Shown: positions 27,904 to 37,100, numbered from the stretch's first letter. The stretch is 64,000 nt of DNA from Colwellia psychrerythraea (GCF_000764225.1 NZ_JQED01000029.1:1-64000), one strand, 5' to 3'. Made by a program: numbers and translations. Notes: generated by a model not told the origin, from the sequence alone.

Positions 27904-29085
27904 TTAAAATTTCCCCGCAGTAAATGGGTAAGCTTCTGGGTATTTATTAACGTGAACTTTGACTTCATCTAACTGCGCTTGTAGCTGTGCAGAAGGCACA
28001 TCGTAAACATCAGTTATCATGGTATCTATATGCGGTTTATCAACTTTTTCAGCAACTTTTACTGCTGCTAGCACATCTTCTCTATATTTTTCAAACAAGG
28101 CGGTTTCTTGTGCTTCATCCCACCAATTTTGTTTTATTAACCAGTTCTTCATGCGTAAGATAGGATCATGACTTTGCCATTTAGCTTCTTCTTCCTTAGT
28201 ACGATATCCAGATGGGTCGTCAGAAGTGGAATGTGCGCCAAGACGATAAGACATCGCTTCAATTAACACAGGTTTACTTTCTTTTACCGCATAAGCACGA
28301 GCAATTTGCGTAGCTTTAAGCACCGCAAGAATATCATTACCATCAATGCGAATTGTTTTAATGTTGTAACCAACACCACGCGAAGCAATGCCATTACCTT
28401 TAAACTGTTCATCTGAGGGTGTTGAAATAGCATAACCATTATTTCGACAAAAGAAGATTACCGGAGCTTCTTGCACGGCAGCCATATTTAGACCCGCATG
28501 AAAATCGCCTTCCGATGCAGCACCTTCGCCAAAGTAACAGATAGTTACCGCATCAGTACCTTGTAACTTTTGTCCATAAGCATAACCTGTCGCTTGCGGG
28601 ATTTGTGTAGCGAGCGGTGAAGATACTGTCATACAGTTCAAAGCTTTAGAGCCATAATGAATTGGCATTTGACGACCTTTACCTAAATCACCCGCATTAC
28701 TAAACAGTTGATTCATTAGATCTTTAAGATCAAAGCCGCGATAAATTAAAGCACCTTGTTCACGGTATTGCATCATGATCATATCTTGAGGTTTTAATCC
28801 CGCAGCACCGCCAACGCTAGTTGCTTCTTCACCTAATGCCGTCATATAAAAACTCAAACGTCCCTGGCGCTGTGAAGCAACCATACGTTCATCTAACACT
28901 CGATGAAAGGCAAGACTATGATAAATTTTAGTGGCCAATGCTTGATCAATGTCAGGTAAATCAGCATTAGGGTAAGTGATACCATCTTGGTCTAAAATTC
29001 TCAATTCTGGAATTTCAACACTAGATCCATCAATAAAAGTAGCTTGATGTACTACTGGTCCATCATTATAAAGTTCTGTGCTCAT
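27904..29085 (-). CDS. bkdA1: Branched-chain 2-oxoacid dehydrogenase E1, alpha subunit
   Basis: An E1 alpha subunit of 393 residues. The thiamine-diphosphate motif runs from GEGAASEGDFHAGLN to FFCRNNGYAIST, and YRLGAHSTSDDPSGYR corresponds to the phosphorylation-loop region of the mammalian enzyme (no kinase is implied here). It is the first gene of the bkd operon. Its upstream region contains a LiuR-type operator (29365-29380), linking supply of isovaleryl-CoA to the liu operon that consumes it. Confidence 0.94.
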   Translation of the reverse strand: MSTELYNDGPVVHQATFIDGSSVEIPELRILDQDGITYPNADLPDIDQALATKIYHSLAFHRVLDERMVASQRQGRLSFYMTALGEEATSVGGAAGLKPQDMIMMQYREQGALIYRGFDLKDLMNQLFSNAGDLGKGRQMPIHYGSKALNCMTVSSPLATQIPQATGYAYGQKLQGTDAVTICYFGEGAASEGDFHAGLNMAAVQEAPVIFFCRNNGYAISTPSDEQFKGNGIASRGVGYNIKTIRIDGNDILAVLKATQIARAYAVKESKPVLIEAMSYRLGAHSTSDDPSGYRTKEEEAKWQSHDPILRMKNWLIKQNWWDEAQETALFEKYREDVLAAVKVAEKVDKPHIDTMITDVYDVPSAQLQAQLDEVKVHVNKYPEAYPFTAGKF

Positions 29086-29364
29086 AATGTTCTCTTCTTT
29101 TTACCTTAATCTACAATATATGCGATTAAAGCCTGCGAAAGTTGACTAAATATAGAGAAGCTATATTTAATTAATTTTTAACTACGCTCATGTAATAGTG
29201 AGTTGTTAGTAAATAAAATTGGTCTTAGCTAGGCTTGATTATTTTTTTAGTATAGCCAATTTATGCCTATTACTAAGCAAAATGCGCGCTTGATAATGCA
29301 CTTTGATTGGTAACCATAGATAAATTGACAATGTAAGCCGTAGTAACCTGAATTAAACTTTACC

Positions 29365-29380
29365 TTCACGTTAACTTACA
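29365..29380. promoter_or_regulatory. LiuR-type operator upstream of bkdA1
   Basis: TTCACGTTAACTTACA matches the perfect liuR-promoter palindrome at 13 of 16 positions and keeps the central ACGTTAAC core. It lies 280 bases upstream of bkdA1, inside a plausible minus-strand promoter. Confidence 0.6.
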
Positions 29381-29482
29381 TTCAATAAACGGAGATAATG
29401 AGTTGCCATATAAGTCGCAAGAAGTGAGCAACATTCTTTACAGTGGAAGAGATTAAATATAGGAGAGAGATCAAAATAAAAC

Positions 29483-29518
29483 TAAAGAGTTATCACTAAC
29501 AATAGAAATAACTCTTTA
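29483..29518 (-). terminator. pgm terminator
   Basis: Exact 11-base inverted repeat TAAAGAGTTAT (29483-29493) and ATAACTCTTTA (29508-29518), followed on the minus strand by a T-rich stretch. It lies 12 bases after the pgm stop codon. Confidence 0.8.
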
Positions 29519-29529
29519 ATAGCAACAAC

Positions 29530-31191
29530 TTATAAACCTGCAGTTTTAAATGAAGCACTGACAATCGCCTGTGCCTCACAAATGATCATTTGCAGGTGAT
29601 TATCATCTATAAAGCTTTCAGCATAGATTTTATATATATCTTCAGTACCAGAAGGGCGAGCGGCAAACCAACCATTTTCGGTTGTCACTTTTATGCCGCC
29701 AATAGCTGCTTTATTACCGGGGGCATGTGAAAGCACCTGAAGAATTTTATCTCCAGCAAGCTTTTTCGCTGTGACATCATTGCGCGATAAAGCAGTTAAC
29801 ACACGCTTTTGTTCAAATGAAGCCACGGCCTCAACTCGACCGTAACATGGCTGACCTAACTCTTTTGTTAATTCAAGGTAATACTGGTAAGGGTCTTTGC
29901 CGGTCACGGCAAGAATTTCAGCCGCAAGTAAAGTTAGAATGAAACCATCTTTATCAGTGGTCCATGTACTGCCATCACGCGAAAGAAAAGAGGCACCAGC
30001 ACTTTCTTCACCACCAAAAGCATATCTTGCATCTGCTAAACCGTCGACAAACCATTTAAAACCAACGGGTACTTCAGATAACGGAAGAGAAAGTTGAGTA
30101 GCGACCCGATCAATTAATGAACTTGAAACGAGCGTTTTACCTATTTTACAGTGCTTTGGCCAATTTCTATGCGTCATTAAGTAATGAATCGCGACGGCGA
30201 GATAATGATTAGGATTCATCAAACCACCCGTAGGAGTTACAATTCCATGTCGATCAAAATCAGGATCATTACCTACACTGATATCAAAATCATCTTTCAT
30301 GGCGATTAACCCGGCCATGGCATATTTTGACGAGCAGTCCATACGAATTTTACCATCTTTATCTAATGGCATAAAAGCGAAACTAGCATCAACCACTTCA
30401 TTCACAACAGTAATATCTAACTGATATTGTTCAGAAATTACAGGCCAATAGGCAATGCCTGAACCTCCCAGCGGGTCAACACCAATCTTTATGCCAGCTT
30501 TAGCAATTGCATCCATATCAATCACTTGATTAAGCTGTTCAACATAATGGCCAATAAAGTCCTCTTTCTTGAGCAATGATGATTGTAACGCTTGAGGATA
30601 AGATAGTTGTTTTACAGCGGTAAATTTTTCTTTAATAATCTCATTAGCACGTTGTTCAATTTCTTTGGTAATGTCACCTTCTGCTGGACCGCCATGAGGT
30701 GGATTATATTTAATGCCGCCATCACTCGGAGGGTTATGTGAAGGTGTAATTACAATACCATCAGCGAGGTTTTCAGACGCTGTTTTATTATGGCTAATTA
30801 TTAAACGGGAAATGACAGGTGTAGGCGTAAAACCTTTTCCCGATAAAGCATCACTTTGGATAACAACATTAACACCATTTGCAATAAGTACAGATATCGC
30901 GCTTGCAAAAGCAGGCTCAGATAACGCGTGGGTATCTTTCCCTAAAAAAAGCGGACCATTAATAGAATTTTGCTGGCGATACTCAGCGATAGCCTGACAG
31001 ATAGCAATAATATGCTGTTCATTAAAGCTTCGTTTGTTTGCACAACCTCGGTGACCTGATGTTCCAAAGCTAACTTGCTCTGCTGCAATGCCTACATCAG
31101 GAGTTTGCAAGAAATAGTCACTCACTAACTGACCAATGTTAATTCTATCTTCAGGGCGCACAGGTTTACCGGCACAAGGATGGACACTCAT
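29530..31191 (-). CDS. pgm: Phosphoglucomutase (alpha-D-glucose phosphate-specific)
   Basis: A 553-residue phosphohexomutase interconverting glucose-1-phosphate and glucose-6-phosphate. The substrate-phosphate-binding GTSGHRG is near residue 44, the phosphoserine loop is TPSHNPPSDGG, the metal-binding loop is DPDFDRHG, and the sugar-recognition GGEESAGAS and C-terminal RPSGTEDIYKIYAESF are present. Its length matches E. coli Pgm (546). It lies downstream of seqA on the same strand, the same order as in E. coli (seqA-pgm). The 47-base spacing suggests co-transcription. Confidence 0.95.
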   Translation of the reverse strand: MSVHPCAGKPVRPEDRINIGQLVSDYFLQTPDVGIAAEQVSFGTSGHRGCANKRSFNEQHIIAICQAIAEYRQQNSINGPLFLGKDTHALSEPAFASAISVLIANGVNVVIQSDALSGKGFTPTPVISRLIISHNKTASENLADGIVITPSHNPPSDGGIKYNPPHGGPAEGDITKEIEQRANEIIKEKFTAVKQLSYPQALQSSLLKKEDFIGHYVEQLNQVIDMDAIAKAGIKIGVDPLGGSGIAYWPVISEQYQLDITVVNEVVDASFAFMPLDKDGKIRMDCSSKYAMAGLIAMKDDFDISVGNDPDFDRHGIVTPTGGLMNPNHYLAVAIHYLMTHRNWPKHCKIGKTLVSSSLIDRVATQLSLPLSEVPVGFKWFVDGLADARYAFGGEESAGASFLSRDGSTWTTDKDGFILTLLAAEILAVTGKDPYQYYLELTKELGQPCYGRVEAVASFEQKRVLTALSRNDVTAKKLAGDKILQVLSHAPGNKAAIGGIKVTTENGWFAARPSGTEDIYKIYAESFIDDNHLQMIICEAQAIVSASFKTAGL

Positions 31192-31238
31192 GTTATCTTC
31201 CTAATATATATAAGTATTAGCCTAGGCTACTTTCAAAG

Positions 31239-31847
31239 CTAAAGTAATTCGCGAATTTTTTCTACATCTACATCACTATAGCCCAATGAAATAGAAGCTT
31301 TAGTTAACATCATTTTTTTACGAGTAGTGTTAGAATTGGTTATTACCCAGAAAGGGCTTTCTGGGATTTGGCGAGGTTTAGTGCTACTGCCACTCTCAGC
31401 TAATTTACTTTCACTATTAGCAAAGTATAAGCGATCACGACCACTTATTTCTGTTACCACAGCAAACTGTTCTGGATGAGCCCGATATAATGCAGCAAGA
31501 ATCAATAAGAATCGTCCTACAGCACCACGTTGCATCGCCAGTTCTTCTTTATTAATAAAATTAAACACTGTCTCATGGCTTTCAGGAATTACATCAACTA
31601 CAGTATTGATTTTAGGCTCTTCAAGCTTAGTTGTTTCAGTTTGTACTGCACTCGTTTCAGGCTCAGGTTCAGGAAGTGCTTCCACTCCAACAACTTCTGC
31701 AGGTTCGTTAACGGTAACGGTTTCAAGCTTAGTTTCTACACCTAAATTGAGCAAACGGCGTAAAATGGCAGAAGCACTCTCACCAATAAACTGAGTATTG
31801 GTGGCAATATATTGATAAAGCTCTTCATCTATTTCGATGTTTTTCAT
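31239..31847 (-). CDS. seqA: SeqA, negative modulator of replication initiation
   Basis: 202 residues. The N-terminal oligomerisation region begins [16 protein letters not shown] and includes [12 protein letters not shown]. The C-terminal GATC-binding domain contains [30 protein letters not shown] and a final helix. It binds hemimethylated GATC sites to delay re-initiation at oriC, so a Dam methylase is expected in the genome. The start at 31847 was chosen because AAGGG lies about five bases before it and it matches the E. coli start. A longer frame upstream adds 25 residues without family support. A Pro/Glu/Thr-rich linker (about 60-105) is longer than in E. coli. Confidence 0.95.
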   Translation of the reverse strand: MKNIEIDEELYQYIATNTQFIGESASAILRRLLNLGVETKLETVTVNEPAEVVGVEALPEPEPETSAVQTETTKLEEPKINTVVDVIPESHETVFNFINKEELAMQRGAVGRFLLILAALYRAHPEQFAVVTEISGRDRLYFANSESKLAESGSSTKPRQIPESPFWVITNSNTTRKKMMLTKASISLGYSDVDVEKIRELL

Positions 31848-31969
31848 TGTTACCCTTAACTTAAATAATTCGCGAAAGATTATATAGGGAAATGGCGGCT
31901 GGTTGAACTCATTTATTTGCAAAAAGTTGTTAAAAATATGACAATATTACCGATTATAGACAAATAAAA

Positions 31970-32764
31970 ATGCACAAGATAATGACAAAACAATCTTCAA
32001 TACTCAATTATAAGCAAATGGGTACTGGCAAGCACATAGTACTAATACATGGTTTATTTGGTAGTTTAGAAAACCTCAATATGGTCGCAAAGCCACTCTC
32101 TCAAGACTACTGCGTTACTAGCGTAGATGTTAGAAATCATGGTGACTCATTCCACGCTAGCACTATGGAATATTCAGAATTAGCGCAAGATATCATCAAT
32201 TTATTAGAGCATTTACATATTGATAGCTGTGTATTATTAGGCCATTCGATGGGGGGCAAAATTGCTATTCAAGTAGCATTGTTACACCCAGAACGAATTT
32301 CCAAATTAATTATCGCCGATATCGCTCCGGTGAGTTATCCACCTCACCATTTACAAATAATAGCCGGATTGCAGGCTATTGATTTATCTAACGTAAAGAA
32401 ACGAAAGGATGCCGATACTCAACTCGCCCCTTATGTTGATAACGTTGGCGTTAGGCAATTTCTATTACGCAACTTAGCGTTAAATTCTCAGGGGAGTTTT
32501 TCCTTTAAATGCAGCCTTAGCAATATAGCCTTGTGTTACCCTCAGATAATGAAAGCCAATGAAATACCTGTAGAGAAAGTTGCATATACTGGTCCCACTC
32601 TATTTATTAAGGGGGGAGATTCAGATTATATTCAAGCTAAGCATAGAGATGCTATTGCCTTGCTTTTACCTAATAGCAAAGCAAAAATAATTCAAGGCGC
32701 GGGACATTGGCTCCATGCTGAAAAGACCACCGCCTTTAATAAAATAGTCCGAGACTTTATTTAG
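31970..32764 (+). CDS. ybfF: Alpha/beta-fold hydrolase, YbfF esterase family
   Basis: A 264-residue alpha/beta hydrolase. HGLFGS supplies the oxyanion region, the nucleophile elbow is GHSMGG (Ser near 92), DVRNHGDS is the family-typical segment after strand 4, and GHWLHAE contains the catalytic His. YbfF esterases act on short acyl esters, including acyl-CoA-type substrates. It is divergent from seqA, as in E. coli. Either of two in-frame ATGs (31970 or 31982) could be the start. Confidence 0.9.
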   Translation: MHKIMTKQSSILNYKQMGTGKHIVLIHGLFGSLENLNMVAKPLSQDYCVTSVDVRNHGDSFHASTMEYSELAQDIINLLEHLHIDSCVLLGHSMGGKIAIQVALLHPERISKLIIADIAPVSYPPHHLQIIAGLQAIDLSNVKKRKDADTQLAPYVDNVGVRQFLLRNLALNSQGSFSFKCSLSNIALCYPQIMKANEIPVEKVAYTGPTLFIKGGDSDYIQAKHRDAIALLLPNSKAKIIQGAGHWLHAEKTTAFNKIVRDFI

Positions 32765-32914
32765 ATTAGGCAGCCAGATCGTTAATTATAAAAGGGAAAT
32801 TTTATCCGTCACTTTTAGGATCATTGATAAAGATCAAATTGCATTGTATTAACTAACGCTATTATTATTTTGTTAATAGCCACAAATGCTAATGGAATGG
32901 CGCAAATGGTGTGC

Positions 32915-32920
32915 TATAAT
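32915..32920 (+). promoter_or_regulatory. Extended -10 promoter upstream of the DUF2788 gene
   Basis: TGCTATAAT: a perfect TATAAT preceded by TGn. It is followed by a G/C-T-G/C stretch with repeated GGCC. The -35 is weak, as expected for an extended -10 promoter. It would drive the DUF2788, ybfE and fldA genes. Confidence 0.65.
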
Positions 32921-32983
32921 GCGGCCAATTTTTTTGGCCTTAATGTTTTTTGGCCTTAGTGTAATAAGAAACAAGCAACCACT

Positions 32984-33205
32984 ATGCTAGCAGAACATTT
33001 AGAGCTTATTGAGGCAATTGGCCTTAATTTATTTTTCCTTTTTATCTTTGGTTTTATTGGCCTTTCTATTTATGATGTAATGAATAAAAATGATGTGCCA
33101 AAAATGGGTAAAGTGGTCGTTTATTTTGTTTTATTTTTAGGCTGTGCGGGCTTTATCGCAAAGGGTATTATCCAGTTTATCTGGGAAAGTCAGGGTGTGG
33201 GTTAA
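32984..33205 (+). CDS. DUF2788 small inner-membrane protein
   Basis: 73 residues with two predicted membrane helices (about 11-33 and 45-64) joined by a short polar loop YDVMNKNDVPKMGK. It resembles the DUF2788 family, whose function is unknown. It lies three bases before ybfE and upstream of fldA and fur, an arrangement seen in related marine gammaproteobacteria. Tight spacing argues that it is a real gene despite its size. Confidence 0.85.
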   Translation: MLAEHLELIEAIGLNLFFLFIFGFIGLSIYDVMNKNDVPKMGKVVVYFVLFLGCAGFIAKGIIQFIWESQGVG

Positions 33206-33208
33206 CTC

Positions 33209-33490
33209 ATGGCAAAAGAAATTAGTGACTTAACCACTATTGACCTATTTAGTGATGAAAAACGTCCAGGACGTCCTAAAACGAACCCTAACTCACGTAG
33301 TGTACAGATAAAAATTAATAAACGAAATCAGGTAAAACGTGATAAAAACAAGGGCTTAAAAAGAGTAGAATTTAAAGTCCACTACAGTTTATTCGAACAA
33401 TTGGAACAATTGGCTGAAACTCAAAAAGTGAGTCGTAGCGAATTAATAGAGTCGCTACTAATAGAGTCATTAGCAGCACACATTAAGTAA
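33209..33490 (+). CDS. ybfE: YbfE-type ribbon-helix-helix-like protein
   Basis: 93 residues, very basic. The N-terminal half contains RPGRPKTNPNSRS, an AT-hook-like GRP motif. The C-terminal half (about 48-90, VEFKVHYSLFEQLEQLAE to SRSELIESLLIE) looks like a ribbon-helix-helix DNA-binding fold of the CopG/CopB type. E. coli YbfE is described as LexA-regulated, but I see no CTG-N10-CAG SOS box upstream here, so that control is not supported in this sequence. fldA follows after 27 bases. Confidence 0.85.
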   Translation: MAKEISDLTTIDLFSDEKRPGRPKTNPNSRSVQIKINKRNQVKRDKNKGLKRVEFKVHYSLFEQLEQLAETQKVSRSELIESLLIESLAAHIK

Positions 33491-33517
33491 TATGAAAGCA
33501 TAATAAGGTAATATTTC

Positions 33518-34042
33518 ATGGCAATCGTAGGTTTATTTTTTGGCAGTGATACAGGTAACACTGAAGCAATTGGTAAAATGATCCAAAAAAAATTAGGTAA
33601 GCAAATGGTTGATGTCAAAGACATCGCTAAAAGCACAAAAGAAGAAATCGCAGAATTCGATTTACTTATTTTAGGCATCCCTACCTGGTATTATGGCGAA
33701 AACCAATGTGATTGGGATGACTTTTTACCTGATTTAGAAGCAATAGATTTTACTGACAAATTAGTGGCAATCTTTGGCTTAGGCGATCAAGAAGATTACG
33801 CTGAGTACTTTTGTGATGCTATGGAGCCATTACGCGATATCGTTGAGAGTAAAGGTGCGATTGTTGTTGGTAACTGGTCAACTGATGGTTATGAATTTGA
33901 AGCATCAAAAGCGCTGGTCGATGAAAATACTTTTATTGGCTTATGTATTGATGAAGATAGGCAAAGTGAGTTAACTGAAGCGCGTGTAGATAAATGGCTT
34001 GCTCAGTTAAATGATGAAATGTGTCTTGCTGAATTTGCTTAG
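33518..34042 (+). CDS. fldA: Flavodoxin I
   Basis: A long-chain flavodoxin of 174 residues. The FMN phosphate-binding loop is GSDTGNTE (9-16), the first isoalloxazine-stacking aromatic is in PTWYYGENQCDWDDF, and FGLGDQEDYAEYFCDAM is the second FMN loop. It carries single electrons for radical-SAM enzymes and related reductive steps, replacing ferredoxin when iron is scarce. It sits just upstream of fur, the same fldA-fur order as in E. coli. Confidence 0.97.
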   Translation: MAIVGLFFGSDTGNTEAIGKMIQKKLGKQMVDVKDIAKSTKEEIAEFDLLILGIPTWYYGENQCDWDDFLPDLEAIDFTDKLVAIFGLGDQEDYAEYFCDAMEPLRDIVESKGAIVVGNWSTDGYEFEASKALVDENTFIGLCIDEDRQSELTEARVDKWLAQLNDEMCLAEFA

Positions 34043-34068
34043 TAACCTTATTTAAAATAGGGTTATTA

Positions 34069-34099
34069 CTAAAAAAGTCCATTTATTGGGCTTTTTTTT
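34069..34099 (+). terminator. fldA terminator
   Basis: AAAAAAGtCC-atttatt-GGgCTTTTTTTT with an overall paired stem and nine Ts, about 30 bases after the fldA stop codon. It separates fldA from fur. Confidence 0.8.
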
Positions 34100-34150
34100 T
34101 AGCTTTTACAAACAAAATGAATAATTTCTGCAAAGAACTAAACTAAAGCT

Positions 34151-34178
34151 TTTCTCTTTATCGATAACCCCCTATAAT
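34151..34178 (+). promoter_or_regulatory. fur promoter
   Basis: Perfect -10 TATAAT (34173-34178) with a weak -35 TTTCTC (34151-34156) at 16 bases spacing, 38 bases before the fur start codon. No clear Fur box was identified. Confidence 0.6.
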
Positions 34179-34215
34179 TTTGTTATTAAATTACTTATCA
34201 CTTTAGAGACTTAAT

Positions 34216-34659
34216 ATGGCTGAACAAAACGAAGAACTAAAAAGAGCTGGATTAAAAATCACCCTACCTAGAATAAAGATCCTGACTATTCTTCAACAGC
34301 CAATTAATCAGCATATCAGTGCTGAAGATGTTTATAAAATTTTATTAGAGCAAAATGAAGAAATTGGTTTAGCGACTGTATACCGAGTATTAAACCAATT
34401 TGATGATGCTGGCATTGTTACCCGTCACCACTTTGAGGGAGGAAAGTCAGTATTTGAATTAGCTCATAAGGCTCACCACGATCATTTGGTATGCTTAAAG
34501 TGCGGTAAAGTTGTTGAGTTTGAAGATGATGTCATTGAACAAAGACAAAGTGATATTGCAGTAGAACATAAGATTAAGCTGACAAACCACAGTTTATACC
34601 TGTACGGTGAATGTGAAGACAAGGTTGCTTGTGAAACCTTTAGAAAGAAACATCAATAG
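34216..34659 (+). CDS. fur: Ferric uptake regulator Fur
   Basis: 147 residues, matching E. coli Fur (148). The winged-helix DNA-binding domain occupies about 1-83 (ITLPRIKILTIL, ATVYRVLNQFDDAGIV). The C-terminal metal-binding dimerisation domain has HHDHLVCLKCGKVVEF, with the histidine cluster and the CxxC structural zinc site, and a further Cys pair near the C terminus. It represses iron-uptake genes when loaded with Fe2+. It has its own promoter and terminator. Confidence 0.97.
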   Translation: MAEQNEELKRAGLKITLPRIKILTILQQPINQHISAEDVYKILLEQNEEIGLATVYRVLNQFDDAGIVTRHHFEGGKSVFELAHKAHHDHLVCLKCGKVVEFEDDVIEQRQSDIAVEHKIKLTNHSLYLYGECEDKVACETFRKKHQ

Positions 34660-34722
34660 AAACACTTATCAATTGAGTTATATTAACAAGTATCTTAATT
34701 GAAAATTCTACAAGCTAATAAC

Positions 34723-34757
34723 AAAAACGCTGTGATATAAATATCACAGCGTTTTTT
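34723..34757. terminator. Bidirectional terminator between fur and the phnA-type gene
   Basis: AAAAACGCTGTGATAT paired exactly with ATATCACAGCGTTTTT across a two-base centre (34739-34740). It has an A-tract on one side and seven Ts on the other, so it can serve both convergent genes. Confidence 0.93.
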
Positions 34758-34814
34758 TATGCGGCTATTTTACCTAACGAAATCACTATCTGAGGGAATG
34801 ATTCGTTATTGCAA

Positions 34815-35384
34815 TTAGGCTTTTTTCAAATAAGCTGACACTAAAACGATACGGGTGCCATTAACTTTGCCTTCAATATGTTCAGGATTATCAGTTAACG
34901 AAATACCTCTTACCAAAGTTCCCTGTTTGGCAGTAAAGTTTGCTCCTTTAACTTTTAAATCTTTAATTAAGGTAACGTTATCACCATCTTGCAGCTCAGC
35001 GCCATTGCTATCACGGGTTGGTCCATTACTTCGCTCTGCCGCAATGCCCTGCTCTGCCCATGTTTTTACTTCATCTTCGATGTAAATCATATCCAAAGCA
35101 TCTTGAGCCCAGCTTTCAGTAGAAAGCTTGTGTAGCATACGGTAAGACATAACTTGCACCGCTGGCTCCTGATTCCACATACTATCAGTTAGACAACGCC
35201 AATGATTAACATCTAACTCACTTTGCCCCTCAATTTGCGATAAACAATTTTGACATAAGTAAATAGACTGCTGTGCGCTTAGATCACTCGTTGGTGGTAC
35301 TGGATAAACGGCTAAGGTTTCTGTACATGTGCATAGTTCGCAGCTATTGTTGCTACGGTTTTTTAATGCTTGCTCTGTAGGCAT
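34815..35384 (-). CDS. PhnA-domain (YjdM-type) protein
   Basis: 189 residues. The N-terminal zinc-ribbon-like part has CELCTC (about 17-22) and CQNC. The C-terminal PhnA domain (about 120-189) has GAELQDGDNVTLIKDLKVKG and GTLVRGISLT. Despite the phosphonate-linked name, the function of the family is not well defined. The start is taken at the ATG at 35384, which has GGAA about six bases upstream; an in-frame TTG at 35396 is possible but less likely. It is convergent with fur. Confidence 0.85.
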   Translation of the reverse strand: MPTEQALKNRSNNSCELCTCTETLAVYPVPPTSDLSAQQSIYLCQNCLSQIEGQSELDVNHWRCLTDSMWNQEPAVQVMSYRMLHKLSTESWAQDALDMIYIEDEVKTWAEQGIAAERSNGPTRDSNGAELQDGDNVTLIKDLKVKGANFTAKQGTLVRGISLTDNPEHIEGKVNGTRIVLVSAYLKKA

Positions 35385-35396
35385 AATTTGTTCCAA

Positions 35397-35829
35397 AGTA
35401 ACCGATGTTTAAATGGCGCAATTATACTCTCATCAACCTAGATTTCTATGAAAAAACACGCTTTAACGCTTAATTATCGACGTTTAGCAAAGATACCAAC
35501 TTCACTAGTTTTGTTCCTAGCTCAGAGCTATCTTTGTAGGATAGGAATAAATAAAATTTTTGCTGGTTTAATTACTCTAAACCAAAAAAATGTGTGCCAT
35601 TATTATTTTACAAAGATACGCCTATAGGCGAGTTTAAAAGGCTTCTATGCTTCGTTATTGTTTTTGACAAGGGAGATAACCATTCTCAGCAATCAATGCC
35701 TTGCTTAAAAGCCTTTTAATTCTCGCTGAGCAGGACGAAACTTAATGAATTTGCTATTAACCCTAGACAATGGCTATTCTTCAATGATAAAACTCGCTAA
35801 TATTACAAACTTCTTTAGCAGGTTAACCA
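35397..35829. other. Repeat-rich leader region of sstT
   Basis: 433 bases with no gene. It contains several inverted repeats: TATCTTTGTA (35529-35538) against TACAAAGATA (35609-35618), CGCC-tata-GGCG (35619-35630), AAAAGGCTT near 35636 against a matching segment near 35707, and CTCAGC near 35685 against GCTGAG near 35726. I do not recognise a known riboswitch. The region could form an extensive RNA leader for sstT or be remnants of an older element. Confidence 0.5.
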
Positions 35830-37056
35830 ATGACAAGCGAAAATACACTTAACACATCCTTTATTCAGAAAATAAAGTCGTCCAGTTTGGTGAGCCAAAT
35901 AATTGTCGCAATTATTTTAGCAAGCGTACTTGCAGTAATTTCTCCTGCAACAGCCAAAGCATTTGGTATGTTCGGTAGCTTATTTGTTAATGCCTTAAAA
36001 GCCGTTGCACCTATTCTAGTGTTGGTCTTAGTAACGTCAGCCATCGCTAACCAAAAAATAGATAGCAGTGCTGAATTAAAGCCTATTATTGGCTTATATT
36101 TTTTAGGTACCTTAAGTGCAGCTCTAGTTGCCGTGTTTTTAAGCTTTGCATTTCCAACAGAGCTGACTCTAGATCTTGCTGGAGCCACTGCAAATCCACC
36201 GCAAAAGCTGACCGAAGTATTGACCACCCTCGCATTTAAAGTCGTTGAAAATCCTGTAACAGCTGTAGCTAACGGTAACTTTATTGCTGTACTTGCATGG
36301 GGGTTAGGTCTAGGTTTTTCGTTAAAGCATGCAACCGAGTCAAGTAAAGTGATGGTACATGATTTAAGTGAGGCTATATCTAGTGTTGTCCGTGTAGTAA
36401 TAAGGCTGGCACCTTTAGGTATATTCGGCCTTGTGGCTAATACAATTGCTACGACTGGTTTTAGCGCGTTAGCTGAATACAGTCATTTAGTTGCCGTGTT
36501 AATTAGTGCTATGCTAATTATTGCTTTGATTGTTAACCCTTTCATAGTTTATATGATTACTAAAAAAAATCCTTACCCACTAGTATTTACCTGTATTAGA
36601 GAATCAGGTATTACTGCGTTTTTCACCCGTAGCTCTGCTGCAAATATTCCAGTGAACATGGCTTTATGTAAAAAATTAGCCTTACATGAAGATACTTACT
36701 CAGTCTCTATACCATTAGGCGCTACCATTAATATGGCGGGGGCAGCGATTACTATTACTGTATTAACCCTTGCTGCAGCCTATAGTTTAAATATCGAAGT
36801 TAGCTTTGCTACTGCTATTTTACTTTCAATTGTCGCCTCCATTTCAGCATGTGGCGCGTCTGGGGTAGCTGGTGGTTCACTTTTACTTATTCCATTAGCA
36901 TGTGGTTTGTTTGGCATTAATAATGATATTGCTATGCAAGTTGTTGCTATTGGTTTTATTATTGGCGTCATCCAAGACTCTGCAGAAACAGCTTTAAACA
37001 GCTCTACTGATGTTGTTTTTTCAGCCGCAGCATCACACCATATTACAAATAAATAA
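35830..37056 (+). CDS. sstT: Serine/threonine:sodium symporter SstT
   Basis: A 408-residue dicarboxylate/amino acid:cation symporter-family protein with about nine hydrophobic segments and two hairpin loops. Family motifs seen are [14 protein letters not shown] (the serine-rich hairpin 1), [16 protein letters not shown] (the substrate/Na+ site in helix 7) and [17 protein letters not shown] (hairpin 2). Length and sequence fit SstT, which takes up serine and threonine with Na+. It stands alone, with a structured upstream region and a bidirectional terminator after it. Confidence 0.94.
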   Translation: MTSENTLNTSFIQKIKSSSLVSQIIVAIILASVLAVISPATAKAFGMFGSLFVNALKAVAPILVLVLVTSAIANQKIDSSAELKPIIGLYFLGTLSAALVAVFLSFAFPTELTLDLAGATANPPQKLTEVLTTLAFKVVENPVTAVANGNFIAVLAWGLGLGFSLKHATESSKVMVHDLSEAISSVVRVVIRLAPLGIFGLVANTIATTGFSALAEYSHLVAVLISAMLIIALIVNPFIVYMITKKNPYPLVFTCIRESGITAFFTRSSAANIPVNMALCKKLALHEDTYSVSIPLGATINMAGAAITITVLTLAAAYSLNIEVSFATAILLSIVASISACGASGVAGGSLLLIPLACGLFGINNDIAMQVVAIGFIIGVIQDSAETALNSSTDVVFSAAASHHITNK

Positions 37057-37100
37057 AACCAAGCGAGCTGATAACTTCTAGAAACATTCATGTAAAATTT

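Larger units (their letters stand above)
29086..29529. other. Upstream region of the bkd operon
   Basis: 444 bases between bkdA1 and pgm. It contains the LiuR-type site (29365-29380) and, at the pgm end, the pgm terminator. Around the operator on the minus strand TTGAAT and TAAAGT are separated by 18 bases and could be the promoter. The 270 bases nearest bkdA1 hold nothing recognisable and would form a long leader. Confidence 0.5.

Noticed and set aside
31848..31922. Longer start for SeqA adding 25 residues
   Set aside because: The ATG at 31847 has a good ribosome-binding site and matches the family start; the extension has no family similarity.
32765..33208. A LexA box upstream of ybfE, expected from its name in E. 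coli
   Set aside because: No CTG-N10-CAG or close variant is visible in the upstream region.
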